Assembly: GCA_030447525.1 (NCBI GenBank)
Contig: JAUJOR010000001.1
Span: 363,466 to 427,465, forward strand
Length of the DNA: 64,000 nucleotides
Reading direction: 5' to 3'
DNA from: Chloroflexota bacterium
Lineage (GTDB): Bacteria; Chloroflexota; UBA11872; UBA12225
This document shows, piece by piece, positions 26,269-37,498 of this stretch. Made by a program: the position numbers and the translations under genes. Each line of letters starts with the position of its first letter. Positions within the stretch are counted from its first letter, which is position 1. The notes under the pieces were generated by a model. That model was not told the DNA's origin. It did no database searches and saw only the letters and a program-made list of their open reading frames with translations.

Positions 26269-27072
26269 TTGGACCCCCTGCTTGGCGTCTTGGCCGGCTA
26301 CCCCGTCTACGCGTTCGGTCTTCTCCTTAACGCCGGGATCGTCGCCGGACTGGGCCTGACCATATGGCTGGCGCGGCGCCGGGGGATCACGCCGCCGGTC
26401 GTGCTGGACGCCGCCGTGTGGGCGCTACCGCTTGGGCTGGTTGGCTCTCGGCTGTCCTACGTAGCCCTCCACTGGGGGGAGTATGCCCCCAACCCGTTGA
26501 CGGCGATCTCCTTCTGGGAGGGCGGGCTGTCGTTGCCAGGCGCGATCACGCTGGGCCTGCCCGTGGCCTGGTTGGCCCTGCGCTGGCAGCGTTCTCCGGT
26601 GGGACTGTGCCTGGACGCCGGCGCCGCCGGCGTGGCCCTGGGGCAGGCCATTGGCCGCCTGGGGTGCCTGGCGGCCGGCTGCGCTATCGGCGCGCCGGTG
26701 GGGCCGGATTCGTCCTGGCCGGGGCTGCCCGTGCCGGACTCCACCGGCCTGGTGGCGATGCGCTTCCCCAGCCAGCTGGTGGAAGCTGGCGGCGATCTCC
26801 TCCTCTGCGCCATCCTGCTATGGGTATGGAGGCAAAGATGGGCACCGGGGACCGTGCTGGCCGTCTACCTCCTGGGCTACGGGCTCCTACGAGCCGCCGC
26901 CGAGCCGTTTCGTGGCGACTCCACCCTGGCCGGGCCCTTGCCGGCGGCCCTGTGGTGGGGCGTGCTGGCCGCCATCGCCGGGGCAGGCCTGCTCGTATGC
27001 CGTGTGCCGGGGCGCCGCGCCGAGGGCGTGGCCCCGGCCCAGAGCGTGCAGCTCGATACCCCACCGAGGTAG
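26269..27072 (+). CDS. Prolipoprotein diacylglyceryl transferase-like membrane protein
   Basis: 267 residues with about seven hydrophobic segments. Lgt-type features: an N-terminal PVYAFGLLLNAGIVAGL helix, GSRLSYVALHWGEY, a GGLSLPGAI loop (compare GGLSFHGGL of Lgt), GQAIGRLGCLAAGCAIG at the place of the Lgt signature GRIGNFINGELYG, RFPSQLVEAGGDLLLC and the C-terminal GLLRAAAEPFRGD, where Lgt has an arginine needed for catalysis. Lgt attaches diacylglycerol to prelipoprotein cysteines. The signature is diverged, so Lgt activity is probable but unproved. Starts with TTG; rsmI follows after 3 nt. Confidence 0.75.
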   Translation: MDPLLGVLAGYPVYAFGLLLNAGIVAGLGLTIWLARRRGITPPVVLDAAVWALPLGLVGSRLSYVALHWGEYAPNPLTAISFWEGGLSLPGAITLGLPVAWLALRWQRSPVGLCLDAGAAGVALGQAIGRLGCLAAGCAIGAPVGPDSSWPGLPVPDSTGLVAMRFPSQLVEAGGDLLLCAILLWVWRQRWAPGTVLAVYLLGYGLLRAAAEPFRGDSTLAGPLPAALWWGVLAAIAGAGLLVCRVPGRRAEGVAPAQSVQLDTPPR

Positions 27073-27075
27073 CTT

Positions 27076-27969
27076 GTGGCCGGCCGTCTGTACGTCGTGG
27101 CTACACCGATTGGGAACCTCGGGGACATCTCGCCGCGGGCCCTAGAGACGCTGCGGTCGGTGCGCCTCGTGGCCGCCGAGGATACCCGCCGTACGGGGGG
27201 CCTGCTGCGCCACTTCGGTATCGTCACTCCCCTCCTCAGCTATCACGCCCACAACCGAGCGGCGCGCCTGCCCCGCCTCCTGCTGGAACTGGGCCAAGGT
27301 GACGTCGCCTTGGCCACGGATGCGGGGACGCCGGTGGTCTCCGATCCGGGCGAGGAGCTGGTCGCAGCCGCGGCGGCGGCCGGGCACGAGGTAGTGGCTA
27401 TTCCCGGGCCGTCTGCTGTTGTGGCAGCACTGTCCGTCTCCGGACTGCCGGCCGTCCCATTCCATGTCACCGGGTTCCTCCCCAGGCGCGCCACGGAGCG
27501 GCGCCGGGCGCTCCTGGAAATGGCCCCCTGGCGGGGATGCGTCGTCCTCTTCGAGGCGCCTCACCGGCTGCGTCAGACACTGGCCGACCTCCTGGCCGTG
27601 TTCGGCGATCGGCGGGTTGCCGTCTGCTGCGAGCTGACCAAGCTGTACGAGTCGGTGTACCGCGCCTCGCTGAGTCAAGCGGTGGAGCACTACGCCGCCG
27701 TCGAGCCCCGGGGGGAGTTCACGCTCGTGGTGGAAGCCCCCGGGGGGACCTCCCTCCGAACGGGCCCCCCCGGGAGTGGGCCTCCCGAGGGGACGTCCCA
27801 AGCGCCCCCGGTGGGGGACGTAGAGGGTCGTTTCGCCGCCCTCCTGAAGCTCCATGGCGCGCGCCGACCGGCCCTGGCCGCCCTGGCGGCTGAGACGGGG
27901 CTCCCCCGCAAGGCCCTCTACGCCCGGCTGCTGGCCAGAGACCGCCGGCCAGACCCGGCGCCGGAGTAA
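27076..27969 (+). CDS. rsmI: 16S rRNA 2'-O-methyltransferase RsmI
   Basis: SAM-dependent tetrapyrrole-methylase-fold enzyme that 2'-O-methylates C1402 of 16S rRNA, the same nucleotide that RsmH modifies at N4. 297 residues. VATPIGNLGDISPRALETL, AAEDTRRTGGLLRHF, LSYHAHNRAARLP, ALATDAGTPVVSDPGEELV, PFHVTGFLPRRA, LFEAPHRLRQTL and CCELTKLYE are family hallmarks. A Pro/Gly-rich insert precedes the small C-terminal domain (GLPRKALYARLLA). GTG start; coupled to the Lgt-like gene. Confidence 0.96.
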   Translation: MAGRLYVVATPIGNLGDISPRALETLRSVRLVAAEDTRRTGGLLRHFGIVTPLLSYHAHNRAARLPRLLLELGQGDVALATDAGTPVVSDPGEELVAAAAAAGHEVVAIPGPSAVVAALSVSGLPAVPFHVTGFLPRRATERRRALLEMAPWRGCVVLFEAPHRLRQTLADLLAVFGDRRVAVCCELTKLYESVYRASLSQAVEHYAAVEPRGEFTLVVEAPGGTSLRTGPPGSGPPEGTSQAPPVGDVEGRFAALLKLHGARRPALAALAAETGLPRKALYARLLARDRRPDPAPE

Positions 27970-27979
27970 GGCGCCGGGT
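27953..27979. terminator. Hairpin at the rsmI stop
   Basis: ACCCGGCGCC and GGCGCCGGGT form a 10-bp stem around a 7-nt loop that contains the rsmI stop codon. It lies between convergent rsmI and the NYN gene and lacks a clear T-run, so termination is only likely. Confidence 0.5.
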
Positions 27980-28007
27980 GAAGACCTTCGCTCGAGGCAG
28001 GGCCCAC

Positions 28008-30140
28008 TTACCTCGAGCGCCCCCCACGGCGTCGCGGCCGCGAGGGGCGCCGCGCCCCTTCGTCGGATCCCGCTTCGCCGACCTCGGCGGCGGTCCCGTC
28101 GGGCGGCTCCACTCCCTCGGGACCCACGCCCGTGCCAGCCGGCCCAGGGGCAGACTCCTCACTGCCGGCGACGAGCACGGGAAGGGTCAGGGCGGCGGCA
28201 CCGGCCTCGTCCGTCCCAGGCTGACCTCCCTCGGGTGGACCTCCCTCGGGTGGACCTCCCTCGGGTGGACCTCCCTGGAGTGCGCTCGGCCCCCCGCCGG
28301 GCGAGACGGATACAGCCGTGTCGGCCACGGACGCATCCTCACCGGCGGCAGCGCCATTGCTCCTGACCGGCGCCCCCCGCCGTCCTCGCCTCCGGCCACG
28401 CGCGGGGGCTGGCCCCTCCGCCGCGGCCTCCCCGGCGCCGGTCATGGTTTGGGCGGACGCGTTCGATGGCCCGTCCGCCCCCGCCGGAGCGTCGCCGGGC
28501 GCTGCAGCGGGCGCACCGGGCGCCGGTGCCGGTGGCGCGGTCACGGAGACGGGCGGAGGGACGACGTCGGCCCCCGCGAGGGCCGTTGGGGTCTCCGGCA
28601 GCGCGGGCTGCGTCGCCGCCGTCGCGCCTGTGACCGGCCCTGCCGGTTCAGTACCCGCCCCCACCGCCGGCGCTTGCGCGTCCGCCGCATCCATCGGGGC
28701 GCTGAGCACCGCCGAGAGGCGGCGCAGGCGCTCCCCTGGGAGGACGACCGGGGCGCGCCGGGTGGGCTCAACCGTCTGCCAGGCCGGGCGGGCAGCGGTG
28801 CGGACATCCCCGCCGGCGATCGGTGGCCTGGGGAACACCCCCGAGGTGGCGAGTGGCGGGGCCGGCACCGGTGCCGCGGGGGCGTCGACCGCGGCGGCGC
28901 CCAGGCGCTCAGGCCTGACCTCTGGTAGGGCCTCCGGCGCGTCCTCATCGACGGTCTGGGCGCTGCGCTCAAGAGCGCTGTCGACAGCGCTGTCAACAGT
29001 ACGGGCAACTTCACCGTCAACCTCGACGTCCAGGTCCTCCAAGGCAGCGTCCAAGGCGGCGTCCCTGGTCTGATCGGGCGCGGACGCGACTACACCTTGC
29101 TCCTGGGTGGTCGTCGCTGCACCATCCTCTACCGGTCCGCTGAGGTCGATGGTGGAGACTTCTACGCCGGGGGCCAGCTCCACGCCGGGGGTGACCTCAG
29201 CGCTGGGGGCCAGCTCGCCGCCCCGGCGTCGCCGGCCGCCACGGCGACGCCGGCGGGAGCCACCGGGCGCCGGGCTCTCCCCCGTGGTCACCGCCTCGGC
29301 CGTGGCGAACACTGCCCCGGCCGTGGACGGCGGTCGCACGGCTACAGGGGTGGGCACGCCGACGGCCGGAGCTGTGACCGATCTGCCCCGGTAGGGGCGC
29401 ACGGGACCGCCGGGCGCCGGCAAGGGGGTAGTGACCTCTGGTGTGACCATTGTGGCCGGGGTCATTCCCGCGGCCATCCCGCCGGCCGGCCCGGCAGGGC
29501 GCAGCGCCCGCGGGTAGCGCATGGGGGGTACGGTAGCCGGACGGGAAAGGGCAGCGGATCCGACGCCGGTTTCCTGCTCCAGGAGCTGGCGGTAGGAGAC
29601 GAACTCGTCGGCCAGCTCTTTGAGCGCCCCGGCAGTGCGATCCGAGCCGACGACGGCGGCGTGCAGGCCGCGCCGCTGGGCGAAGCGGAGCACGGGGATG
29701 AGGTCCTTGTCGCTCGTCACCATCACCAGCGTGGTCAGCCCCGGGATCAGGTTGAGGGAGTCGGTGACGTCCACGGCCATGGCCGTGTCGGCGAGGCTCT
29801 TGGCCCCGCCGCCGTTACGGGCAAGCAAGGAGCCACCGAGGGGCAGCACGGGGGCGTAGACCACTTCCACGCCGGCGTTGTAGATGGCCAGGCGCTCCAT
29901 CGGGTCGCGCCATTCCCCATAAGCGCGGCACACGGTGAGCGGGCCATAGCGCCGGGCCCAGCGCAAAACGGGATTGAGGTCGGCGGCCCGTTCTGGCATC
30001 TCCTGGCGCAGGCCGATCGCAAAGTTGTCCCAATCGATGAAGAGTGCTACTGGGCCGGGGAGGAATCCTCGCCGGTCATCTCGATCGCTAACCACGGCGT
30101 CTCTGTGTTCCTTTCCTACAGCTCCCACAGCCTTCCTCAT
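28008..30140 (-). CDS. NYN-domain (PIN-like) protein with long disordered tail
   Basis: About 710 residues. The N-terminal 170 or so form a NYN/LabA-like PIN-fold nuclease domain: VALFIDWDNFAIGLR, VCRAYGEWRDPMERL, SLADTAMAVDVTDSLN and MVTSDKDLIPVLRFAQRRG carry the acidic metal-binding residues expected of RNases of this family. The remaining 530 residues are low-complexity Ala/Pro/Gly/Glu sequence with Arg-rich patches (GSRRRRRGGRRRRGGE, RGRRRGRRGAPVR and the very C-terminus RPRRRGGRSR), suggesting RNA binding or condensate formation. A short GGPPE repeat occurs near the C-terminus. The start is uncertain: ATG 30140 or GTG 30095, both without a strong ribosome-binding site. Confidence 0.8.
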   Translation of the reverse strand: MRKAVGAVGKEHRDAVVSDRDDRRGFLPGPVALFIDWDNFAIGLRQEMPERAADLNPVLRWARRYGPLTVCRAYGEWRDPMERLAIYNAGVEVVYAPVLPLGGSLLARNGGGAKSLADTAMAVDVTDSLNLIPGLTTLVMVTSDKDLIPVLRFAQRRGLHAAVVGSDRTAGALKELADEFVSYRQLLEQETGVGSAALSRPATVPPMRYPRALRPAGPAGGMAAGMTPATMVTPEVTTPLPAPGGPVRPYRGRSVTAPAVGVPTPVAVRPPSTAGAVFATAEAVTTGESPAPGGSRRRRRGGRRRRGGELAPSAEVTPGVELAPGVEVSTIDLSGPVEDGAATTTQEQGVVASAPDQTRDAALDAALEDLDVEVDGEVARTVDSAVDSALERSAQTVDEDAPEALPEVRPERLGAAAVDAPAAPVPAPPLATSGVFPRPPIAGGDVRTAARPAWQTVEPTRRAPVVLPGERLRRLSAVLSAPMDAADAQAPAVGAGTEPAGPVTGATAATQPALPETPTALAGADVVPPPVSVTAPPAPAPGAPAAAPGDAPAGADGPSNASAQTMTGAGEAAAEGPAPARGRRRGRRGAPVRSNGAAAGEDASVADTAVSVSPGGGPSALQGGPPEGGPPEGGPPEGGQPGTDEAGAAALTLPVLVAGSEESAPGPAGTGVGPEGVEPPDGTAAEVGEAGSDEGARRPSRPRRRGGRSR
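28223..28278 (-). repeat. 15-bp tandem repeat inside the NYN gene
   Basis: GACCTCCCTCGGGTG (plus strand) occurs three times plus a partial copy. The unit is a multiple of three, so slippage keeps frame; it encodes the GGPPE repeat of the disordered tail. Confidence 0.95.
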
Positions 30141-30478
30141 GGCGGCGCACCGCATCTCGTCCGGGGGCTTCAGGCGCACACGCCATAGGCGGTGCGGCGC
30201 TGGACGCTGGTTGCGCCGCTGCGCCCCGGTGATGGCACGAGGGGGGCGCCGCGCGGCGCGCAGCACGCCGGCTCATCGGTGCAGCACGTCCGGGAAGGCT
30301 CTCTTGGGTGGATGGTGGTTGTTGCGCGCGCTACGAGCAGCGGCCGGCATGGGCTGATCCGTCGCGCCGCCGGGTGGCGGGCGGGGCCGCTGCGATGCGC
30401 TGGCCTCGCGGTGGGCTGCGCAGCCTGCTCTCTTGTTAAGGTACTCCCCTAATTATAGACGCCTACCCAGGAGGGAGC
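30141..30478. other. Divergent intergenic region, NYN gene / SRPBCC gene
   Basis: About 340 bases. The only sign of regulation is an AT-rich patch near 30450-30459 (TAATTATAGA) just before the SRPBCC gene, with TTGTTA at 30433-30438; the 15-nt spacing is short, so this is a weak promoter candidate. No gene or structured RNA recognised. Confidence 0.4.
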
Positions 30479-30961
30479 GTGCCTGAGGTAGCCAACCAGG
30501 CCCTGATCCGGGCACCGGCCGAGCAGATCTTCGCCCTCATCGAGCAGGCCGAACGCAACGTAGAGTGGGTGCCCGACCTCACGCGGTGCGAACGTCTGAC
30601 CCCCGGTCCGACGCGGCCGGGCACGCGCTTCCGCTTCGTCATGCGCGTCGCCGGCATCTCGGTAGACGCGACCGACGAGGTGGTGGCCTACGAGCCCGGC
30701 CGGCTGATCCGCTTCTTGGGGGTCAAAGGCGTGCCCCACTCCGGCTACTGGCAGCTCCAGGCGCAGCCCCCGGCAGCCGACGGGACGCCGCAGACGCTGG
30801 TCACGTACGTGATGTCCTTCGAGCTGCCGCCGGGGATCGGGCCGTTGGTGGCTCGGATGCTCGATCTGCCGCGACGATTGGACGAGCAGTCCCGCGCCTG
30901 CCTGGCGAATCTCCGCCGCCTCCTGGAGTCGGAGCCGGCCGGCAATGGGGCGACCATGTAG
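30479..30961 (+). CDS. SRPBCC (polyketide cyclase/START-like) protein
   Basis: 160 residues of the helix-grip fold family. NQALIRAPAEQIFALIEQAERNVEWVPDL is a typical opening, followed by GTRFRFVMRVAGISVDATDEVV and SYVMSFELPPGIGPLV-like strands and a C-terminal amphipathic helix. Such proteins bind hydrophobic ligands; the ligand cannot be told. GTG start with AGGAGGGA just upstream. It precedes tatD and the polyprenyl synthase, so a quinone or isoprenoid connection is possible but only contextual. Confidence 0.82.
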   Translation: MPEVANQALIRAPAEQIFALIEQAERNVEWVPDLTRCERLTPGPTRPGTRFRFVMRVAGISVDATDEVVAYEPGRLIRFLGVKGVPHSGYWQLQAQPPAADGTPQTLVTYVMSFELPPGIGPLVARMLDLPRRLDEQSRACLANLRRLLESEPAGNGATM

Positions 30962-30971
30962 CGGCCGATGG

Positions 30972-30977
30972 TATCAT
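30972..30977 (+). promoter_or_regulatory. -10-like TATCAT directly before tatD
   Basis: TATCAT ends 7 nt before the ATG of tatD, and no Shine-Dalgarno sequence is present. This is the same spacing as at the Lgt-like and mreB starts, consistent with a leaderless transcript. Confidence 0.4.
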
Positions 30978-30984
30978 CGACGAG

Positions 30985-31839
30985 ATGCCGACCCCGCCGG
31001 TGGCGCCGCCAGAGGCGTCCGCTGGGCCACTGGTAGACACTCACACCCACCTTACAGACCAACGCTTTGCCGCTGACCTTGACGCCGTCTTCTCCAGAGC
31101 GCAGGCAGCCGGCGTCCAGGGCATGGTCGTGGTGGGCTACGATCTACCCTCCAGCCGGGAGGCGGTCGACCTGGCGGCTCGGTATACCGGCCTCTGGGCA
31201 GCGGTCGGTATCCACCCGCATGACGCCCGGCACGCCACCACGGACGCCTTGGCCGAGCTGGAGGCGCTGGCGGGTCGGCCTAAAGTGGTGGCGCTGGGGG
31301 AATGTGGCCTGGACTTCTACCGTGATCTCTCGCCGCGGGACGCCCAGCGGGAGGCCTTCGAGGCCCAGCTGGTCCTGGCGCAGCGCCTCCGTCTCCCGGT
31401 GATCGTCCACTCTCGAGAGGCGATGGCCCTGACGCTGGAAATCTTGGCTGAACACGTCTTGCCGGGAGGCGGGGTGATGCATTGCTTCGATGGCACAGCC
31501 GATGACGGGCGCCGGGCGGTCGACCTGGGCCTGTTCCTCTCCTGCGCCGGCCCGCTCACCTACCGCCGCGATCCCAGCCTGGCCCAGGCCCTGGCAGCGG
31601 CGCCCCTGGAGCGGCTGGTGGTGGAGACAGACTGCCCCTACCTCAGCCCCCTGGGCCACCGTGGCGAGCGCAACGAGCCGGCGCACGTCCGCAGCGTCGC
31701 CGCGGCCCTGGCACGGAGCCGCGGTCTGGAGCTCACCGAGGTGGTCGCCACTACTACGGCCAACGCCAGGCGCCTGTTCCGCACCCCGGCCCTGGGCGCC
31801 GGCGCTCTCAGCCGGGGTGGCGTGGAGCAGGTGGTGTGA
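30985..31839 (+). CDS. tatD: TatD-family metal-dependent hydrolase (DNase)
   Basis: 284-residue amidohydrolase-fold protein; family members have 3'-5' DNase activity. Metal ligands are seen in VDTHTHLTD (HxH), GECGLDFYR (Glu), VIVHSREAM (His), MHCFDGT (His) and VETDCPYLSP (Asp). Full length. The first 15 residues are a Pro-rich tail. ATG 30985 is the first sensible start, 23 nt after the previous stop. Ends 2 nt before the polyprenyl synthase start, so these genes are probably cotranscribed. Confidence 0.93.
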   Translation: MPTPPVAPPEASAGPLVDTHTHLTDQRFAADLDAVFSRAQAAGVQGMVVVGYDLPSSREAVDLAARYTGLWAAVGIHPHDARHATTDALAELEALAGRPKVVALGECGLDFYRDLSPRDAQREAFEAQLVLAQRLRLPVIVHSREAMALTLEILAEHVLPGGGVMHCFDGTADDGRRAVDLGLFLSCAGPLTYRRDPSLAQALAAAPLERLVVETDCPYLSPLGHRGERNEPAHVRSVAAALARSRGLELTEVVATTTANARRLFRTPALGAGALSRGGVEQVV

Positions 31840-31841
31840 CG

Positions 31842-32855
31842 ATGTCCTCGCGGGCGGTCACGGGCCAGCCCGCCGGCGAGTCGCCCAATGCCCGGTCGCT
31901 GTTTGCCCCCGTGGCCGCCGATCTGGTGGCGGCTGATGCGGCCATACGCGCCGTGGCCAATCTCGACAACGCCCTCCTTTCGCAGACCCTACGCGTCATC
32001 CTGACCAGCAGCGGCAAACGTCTACGCCCCGCCCTCACCCTGCTCACCGCCCGTCTCCACGAGACAACCCTGCAGCGGCGCGTGGAGCTGGCTGCGGCTG
32101 CGGAGTTGCTGCACACGGCCTCGCTGATCCACGACGACGTGATCGACGTCTCGGACGCCCGCCGGGGCCGGCCGACGATCAACGCCACGTTCAACAACAC
32201 CCTCGCCGTGTTGACCGGTGACTACCTCTTCGGCAAGTCCGGTGAGCTGGTGGCCGGCCTGGGCAGCCCGCCGATCATGGGGGTGTTCTCCCGGGCGGTG
32301 ATGGAGCTAGTGCAGGGGGAGATGCTCCGTCCCAGCCTGAATGGCGACCTCTCGTCCACGGAACGGGACTATCTCGCCAAGATCAAGGGGAAGACGGCGT
32401 CCCTTTTCGCCATGTGCTGCCAGACGGGGGCAATGCTGGACGCCGACGTTCACGATCCGAATGTGGCGCGCCTGCGGGACTACGGGATGAACCTGGGCAT
32501 CGCCTTCCAGGTGGTGGACGATGTCCTGGACTACACCGCCAGCGAGGCGGAGCTGGGGAAGCCGGTGGGGAGTGACCTGCGCCACGGGACGGTCACGTTG
32601 CCGGCGATCTACTATCTCCGCCGGCATCCGCAGGACGATCGCGTGCGTGGCTTGCTGGCCCAGGATGACAACTACCTGGAAGCGGCCGGCGCGGCCGTGG
32701 AAGCCATCCGCTGCTCCGAGGCCATCGAACAGGCCATCGACCGGGCGCGGGAGTTTGCGCTGGCCGCCGCCGTGCAGCTAGAGGGACTCCCGCCGGGACC
32801 GGTCACCGACGCCCTCTACGGGCTGACGCGGTACGTCGTCGATCGTACCGAGTGA
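31842..32855 (+). CDS. Polyprenyl diphosphate synthase (trans, quinone side chain)
   Basis: 337-residue all-alpha isoprenyl diphosphate synthase. First Asp-rich motif in ASLIHDDVIDVSDARRGRPT (DDxxD) and second in IAFQVVDDVLDYTA; GKRLRPALTLL and GDYLFGKSGELVAGLG are also typical. Such enzymes make the C35-C50 tail of menaquinone or related lipids; chain length cannot be read off. It is directly followed by a menaquinone methyltransferase domain with a 4-nt overlap, and mqnC is elsewhere in the window, so menaquinone side-chain synthesis is the best reading. ATG 31842 chosen; GTG 31836 is possible. Confidence 0.92.
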   Translation: MSSRAVTGQPAGESPNARSLFAPVAADLVAADAAIRAVANLDNALLSQTLRVILTSSGKRLRPALTLLTARLHETTLQRRVELAAAAELLHTASLIHDDVIDVSDARRGRPTINATFNNTLAVLTGDYLFGKSGELVAGLGSPPIMGVFSRAVMELVQGEMLRPSLNGDLSSTERDYLAKIKGKTASLFAMCCQTGAMLDADVHDPNVARLRDYGMNLGIAFQVVDDVLDYTASEAELGKPVGSDLRHGTVTLPAIYYLRRHPQDDRVRGLLAQDDNYLEAAGAAVEAIRCSEAIEQAIDRAREFALAAAVQLEGLPPGPVTDALYGLTRYVVDRTE

Positions 32856-34690
32856 GCGCGACCGGGGCGGTGACCACGCTGTCAGGCCCAGACAAGGCCC
32901 GCTTCGTGCGGGCGATGTTCGATGCCATCGCCCGGCGCTATGACCTGATCAATCGCCTGATGACGGGCGGGCGAGATGGGGCCTGGCGCCGCCGGGCCGT
33001 AGATGCCGTCTATCCCGAGGCAGTGCGGGTCGCCATCGACCTGGGTGCGGGCACGGGCGACCTCTCGTTCGCCCTGGCGCGAGCCGCGCCCTGGGCCAGG
33101 GTGCTCTCACTCGACTTCGCCGGCGAGATGCTGCGCCTGGAAGACGCCAAGCGCCGGCGATTCGGCCTCCAGCGCCAGGTGCAGCCCGTGCTTGGGGACG
33201 CCATGGCTGTGCCCCTGGTCAGCGGCACGGCCGACGCCATCGTCAGCGCCTTTACCCTGCGCAACGTGGCCGATGTCCCGACTGTGCTCCGGGAGTGTCA
33301 TCGCGCGCTTCGTCCCGGGGGCCGGTTAGCCGTGTTGGAGTTGACGCCTGTGCGCACTCCCGTGTTCCGCGCCCTGTTCCGGCTGTACTTCCACCGCCTG
33401 GTGCCGGTGCTGGGTGGATGGATCTCCGGCCGGGACTACGCCTATCGCTACTTGCCCCAGTCTGTGCAAGGCTTCCCGCCGGCCGACCAGCTGCGGGAGA
33501 TGCTGCTGGAGGCGGGTTTCGACCGGGCCAGCTACCGCAGGCTGGCCGCCGGCACGGTGGCCCTCCATGTGGGTGAGAAGCTCCCCCAGAGAGGGAAATC
33601 CGGGGGTGAAGGACTGACCATCCTCCCGGCGGCTGCCGTGCGTCCGCTGGTCGTCCACCAGGTGACCGAGCGCAAGGCGTGGAACGATCGACTGGCCCGC
33701 TTGCCAAATGCCCACGGGATGCAGACGTGGGAGTGGGGCGACCTGCGCCAGGCGACCGGCTGGGCGACGCGTCGCCTCCTCTTTGAGCGCGGAGGAACGG
33801 CGGTGGCTGGGGCGGCCGTGCAGCGCCGGGCGGGGATCAGCTACTGCCCCAAGGGGCCCGCCCTGGACTACGCCGACACCGTTCTGTTGGGGCAGGTGTT
33901 GGAGCGCCTGGCGGAAGACACCCGTCGTCAGCGGAGTATCGTCTTGACCGTGGAGCCGGAGGCCGAGGCCGTCGATGGGACGGCGGTGGCTGCCCTGCGC
34001 CGGGCCGGCTACCGGCCCTCTCGTACCCAGCTGCAGTCCCGCAGCACCGTCCTGGTCAACCTCAGCCAGGACGAGGACACCCTGCTTCGGGGGATGAGCG
34101 CCACCTGGCGGCGCTACGTAGGTAGGGCGGAGCGCGATGGCGTTCGCATCCGCCGGGGCACGGACGCAGACGTGCGTACGTTCTACGACCTGTACGTCCT
34201 GACTGCCGAGCGGGACGGCTTCGTCCCCCGCCCGCGGGACTATATGGAGCGCCTGTGGCGCTCTCTGGCCCCGTCCGGCACGGTAGACCTGTTCCTGGCC
34301 GAGGTAGAGGGGCGGGCTGAGGCGGGCCTGCTGCCGATGCGTTTCGGCGCCCGGGCCTGGTATCTCTACGGGGCCTCATCGTCGGTGGCCCAGAAGGCCC
34401 GCGCCCCCTATCTCCTGCAGTGGCACGCCATGCGCTGGGCCCGCCGGCAGGGCTGCCAGGTCTACGACATGTGGGGCGCCCCGGACGACCCCCTGGACGA
34501 AACGGACCCCCTGGCCGGGGTGTACTACTTCAAGCGCGGTTTCGGCGGGCGGCACGTGCGCTGGGTGGGTCCCTATGACTTCGTGGTCTCGCCCGTTCTG
34601 TACCACCTCTGGAATGGCGCCCGCCCGCGCTTGCTGGCGGCCCTGCGTGCCCTACGCCCCCCACCGCGTCCGCCCGTACCGGCACCCTGA
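32852..34690 (+). CDS. MenG/UbiE methyltransferase fused to a FemAB-like domain
   Basis: 612 residues with two domains. Residues of about 1-243 match demethylmenaquinone methyltransferase: RYDLINRLMTGGRDGAWRR, AIDLGAGTGDLSFALARA (SAM loop), VSAFTLRNVADVPTVLRE, YRYLPQSVQGFPPADQLREM. Residues of about 265-600 match the FemAB/FemX GNAT-fold peptidyltransferases that add bridge amino acids to lipid II: GMQTWEWGDLRQATGWATRR, YCPKGPALDY, TWRRYVGRAERDGVRIRRG, APYLLQWHAMRWARRQGC, YYFKRGFGG. GTG start overlaps the previous stop. The join, near 33590-33625, contains a GGGGG run; a one-base change there would split it into two ordinary genes ending and starting at 33617. Confidence 0.85.
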   Translation: MSATGAVTTLSGPDKARFVRAMFDAIARRYDLINRLMTGGRDGAWRRRAVDAVYPEAVRVAIDLGAGTGDLSFALARAAPWARVLSLDFAGEMLRLEDAKRRRFGLQRQVQPVLGDAMAVPLVSGTADAIVSAFTLRNVADVPTVLRECHRALRPGGRLAVLELTPVRTPVFRALFRLYFHRLVPVLGGWISGRDYAYRYLPQSVQGFPPADQLREMLLEAGFDRASYRRLAAGTVALHVGEKLPQRGKSGGEGLTILPAAAVRPLVVHQVTERKAWNDRLARLPNAHGMQTWEWGDLRQATGWATRRLLFERGGTAVAGAAVQRRAGISYCPKGPALDYADTVLLGQVLERLAEDTRRQRSIVLTVEPEAEAVDGTAVAALRRAGYRPSRTQLQSRSTVLVNLSQDEDTLLRGMSATWRRYVGRAERDGVRIRRGTDADVRTFYDLYVLTAERDGFVPRPRDYMERLWRSLAPSGTVDLFLAEVEGRAEAGLLPMRFGARAWYLYGASSSVAQKARAPYLLQWHAMRWARRQGCQVYDMWGAPDDPLDETDPLAGVYYFKRGFGGRHVRWVGPYDFVVSPVLYHLWNGARPRLLAALRALRPPPRPPVPAP

Positions 34691-34756
34691 AGGGCAGGTG
34701 GGGGTGGGGGCCGGTGCGCCGGGGCCAGGCGATCACCCGGCAGTGGGGACGCCGTC

Positions 34757-34765
34757 TGCTAAAAT
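34757..34765 (+). promoter_or_regulatory. Extended -10 upstream of the MBL-fold gene
   Basis: TGCTAAAAT (TGn extended -10) 50 nt before the ATG at 34815. No clear -35. Confidence 0.35.
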
Positions 34766-34814
34766 TGCCCTCGGGCGCTGGTGGGCGCGCCCCCGGACAA
34801 GCCCCGGCTCCGGT

Positions 34815-37201
<2,387 letters not shown>

Positions 37202-37463
37202 CCGGCCCCCGACGCTGGCTCGCTCGGGGCGGACCGGCTCGGGGCGGGCGCCGGTCAGGCCTTTGCTGTGGCTTTTCTTTAAAGTATGAGCGGGGGAGCG
37301 GGACGACGCCTGGCGGGCTGGAGCTGGCGTCATGTTGATCGGTGGCCACCCTGCCCCTTTGGTAGCTTGCCGGTAGCTGGCCCCGGACGGCGCGGCGATG
37401 CCCGGCGAGCGACACACGGGCGGCCGACGATAGCGCGGCCGTTCTCACCCTGTTGGCGAAGTG
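37202..37463. other. Gap between pyrG and the rho promoter
   Basis: About 260 bases after pyrG. I see no gene. A TTTCTTTAAAG patch near 37274 is the only AT-rich stretch; no clear terminator for pyrG. Confidence 0.4.
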
Positions 37464-37492
37464 TTGACGAAGCAGGGCCAGAATGCTAGAGT
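37464..37492 (+). promoter_or_regulatory. Sigma-70 promoter of rho
   Basis: TTGACG (37464-37469), 17-nt spacer, TAGAGT (37487-37492) preceded by TGC (extended -10). Predicted start near 37499, about 415 nt before the rho start codon. Confidence 0.75.
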
Positions 37493-37498
37493 CTAGTT

